Assembly (NCBI RefSeq): GCF_014646095.1
Contig: NZ_BMMU01000008.1
Location: forward strand, 124,001-188,000
Length of the DNA stretch: 64,000 nt
Direction: 5' to 3'
DNA from: Streptomyces lacrimifluminis
GTDB taxonomy: Bacteria > Actinomycetota > Actinomycetes > Streptomycetales > Streptomycetaceae
In this document: one piece after another, positions 62,974-64,000 of the stretch
How positions within the stretch are numbered: the first letter of the stretch is position 1
Layout of the letters: each line of letters starts with the position of its first letter
Made by a program: the position numbers and the translations under genes
The notes under the pieces: model-generated
Database searches by the model: none
Told to the model about the DNA's origin: nothing
Seen by the model: the letters and a program-made list of their open reading frames with translations, nothing else

Positions 62974-64000
62974 GTGGGCGGGGCGCACTCGGACGGCCAC
63001 GCGGAAGGCCGGGTGGGAGTGCCCCCGCTCAAGCCGGGCGATCCGTCCTTCGTCGGCGGTCACCGGCTGCTGGGCCGGCTCGGCGCGGGCGGCATGGGCG
63101 TGGTCTACCTGGCCCGTTCGACGGGCGGGGCGCTGGTCGCGCTGAAGGTGATCCGCGCCGAGTACGCGGCCGACGACGGCTTCCGGGCCCGGTTCCGGCG
63201 CGAGGCCGAGGCGGCGACCGGCCTCACCGGACGGTGGGTGGTACCGGTCACCGCGGCGGAACCGGAGGCCCACGAGCCCTGGCTGGCGACCGCCTTCGTA
63301 CCGGGCCCGTCGCTGGCCGACGCCGTCGCGCTGTACGGCCCGCTGCCGGACCGGACGGTACGAGTCCTGGGCGCCCGGCTGGCCGAGGCGCTCACCGAGG
63401 TGCACGCGGCGGGCCTGGTGCACCGGGACGTCAAGCCGCACAACGTCCTGCTCGCCCTGGACGGCCCCCGGCTGATCGACTTCGGTATCGCGCGTTCCAC
63501 CACGGCCACCGCGCTGACCGCGACCGACGTGGTGATCGGCTCGCCCGGCTACCTCTCGCCCGAGCAGGCGCAGGCGCGGACCGGTGACATGGGCCCGCCG
63601 AGCGACGTCTTCTCGCTGGGCTGTGTCCTGGCGTACGCGGCGACCGGCCGCCGCCCGTTCGGCACCGGCACCCCGGCCGCCGTCCTCTTCCGTACGGTCC
63701 ACGAGGAACCGGACCTGGACGCGGCGCCCCGGGCCCTGGTCCCGCTGCTGACGGCCTGCCTCGCCAAGGACCCGCAGGCCAGGCCCACCGCACAGGAGAT
63801 ACGGGACGCCCTGACCGACGAGGGCGAACTGGAGGGCGACCGGGAGAGAGACCAGGAGGCCGATCGGGCGGACGACTGGTTGCCGCCCGCCCTGCCCCGG
63901 CTGATCGCGGAACGCTCGGCAGCCGTCCTGGCCATCCCCGACCCCGCTCCGGCGACTCTCGTACAGCCGCCGGAGCAGCCCTCTCCCTCCCGGCGCCGCG
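62974..64000 (+). CDS. Ser/Thr protein kinase (partial, runs off the window)
   Basis: The frame starts at GTG 62974, 2 nt after the stop of the first kinase gene, and remains open to the window edge (342 codons). It encodes a complete kinase domain: GAGGMGVVY, ALKVIRAEY, HRDVKPHNVLLALDG, DFGIARSTTA and SDVFSLGCVL. It is a close paralogue of the first kinase. The final visible part is an Asp/Glu-rich linker (ELEGDRERDQEADRADDWLP) approaching a basic SPSRRR stretch where the first kinase has its membrane helix. Whether it also has an extracellular sensor cannot be seen. Alternative starts at GTG 63013 and 63019. Confidence 0.9.
   Translation, partial: MGGAHSDGHAEGRVGVPPLKPGDPSFVGGHRLLGRLGAGGMGVVYLARSTGGALVALKVIRAEYAADDGFRARFRREAEAATGLTGRWVVPVTAAEPEAHEPWLATAFVPGPSLADAVALYGPLPDRTVRVLGARLAEALTEVHAAGLVHRDVKPHNVLLALDGPRLIDFGIARSTTATALTATDVVIGSPGYLSPEQAQARTGDMGPPSDVFSLGCVLAYAATGRRPFGTGTPAAVLFRTVHEEPDLDAAPRALVPLLTACLAKDPQARPTAQEIRDALTDEGELEGDRERDQEADRADDWLPPALPRLIAERSAAVLAIPDPAPATLVQPPEQPSPSRRR

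Overview
The window is high-GC actinobacterial DNA, almost certainly from a Streptomyces chromosome. It has strong third-position GC, frequent GTG starts, GTGA/ATGA stop-start overlaps and TAGRRT-type -10 boxes. The gene set is also typical: an SsgA-like sporulation protein, hppD with an Lrp regulator, an N-acetylglucosamine PTS with DasR boxes, Mec/CysO/CysM cysteine synthesis, and RDD, DUF2017 and DUF1707 proteins. Gene order from about 13 kb to 47 kb matches what I remember of the S. coelicolor core region around SCO2900-SCO2935; that is recall, not a search.

Layout. 1-5.6 kb: end of a GH20 hexosaminidase, then a xanthine-dehydrogenase-type molybdoenzyme operon (FAD, 2Fe-2S and Mo subunits plus a small membrane protein). 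5.7-8.5 kb: SUKH-4 immunity-like protein, VOC protein, a hypothetical, a decayed XRE-family regulator and tRNA-Cys. 8.8-14.7 kb: MFS exporter, a RHH/Fic toxin-antitoxin pair with an altered Fic motif, a large SF2 helicase, an IclR regulator and a Lon-like S16 protease. 14.7-16.2 kb: repeats and two gene stumps fused head to head by an apparent deletion. 16.2-22.4 kb: ArsR-like regulator with a long palindrome, a four-gene betaine/choline-type ABC operon, an Lrp regulator and hppD. 22.5-31.6 kb: TPR protein, GlcD-type FAD oxidase, ssgG, two RDD proteins and a secreted M6 protease. 31.7-38 kb: small conserved genes, NAD salvage (pncA, pncB), clpS and a DUF2017 gene separated by a MITE-like element, and an amino acid permease.

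38-47.3 kb: the cysteine pathway (JAMM protease, Cys-rich leader peptide, cysO, cysM), an orphan membrane-anchored PemK-like protein, an MBL hydrolase, the GlcNAc PTS (EIIC and EIIB) flanked by dre boxes, rph, a lipoprotein, rdgB, tRNA-Leu, an HNH remnant, bcp, DUF3618 and a GroES-like protein. 47.4-64 kb: class A penicillin-binding protein, a three-gene ABC-2 exporter, DUF1707, an SGNH esterase, DUF445, membrane proteins, a GlxA-type AraC regulator, a lipoprotein and two tandem Ser/Thr kinases. The first kinase carries an extracellular substrate-binding domain; the second runs off the window.

Most genes are housekeeping or ordinary metabolism. The unusual parts are a TIR-flanked element sitting against the start codon of the DUF2017 gene, the Cys leader peptide, the head-to-head deletion scar, several very long palindromes (62 bp at 47337; 58 bp at 16769), dispersed intergenic foldback repeats, low-complexity extensions on metabolic proteins, and a Fic toxin lacking its catalytic histidine. 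I did not find a clearly undescribed multi-gene system. The most system-like candidate is the lipoprotein plus kinase-sensor cluster at the right edge.
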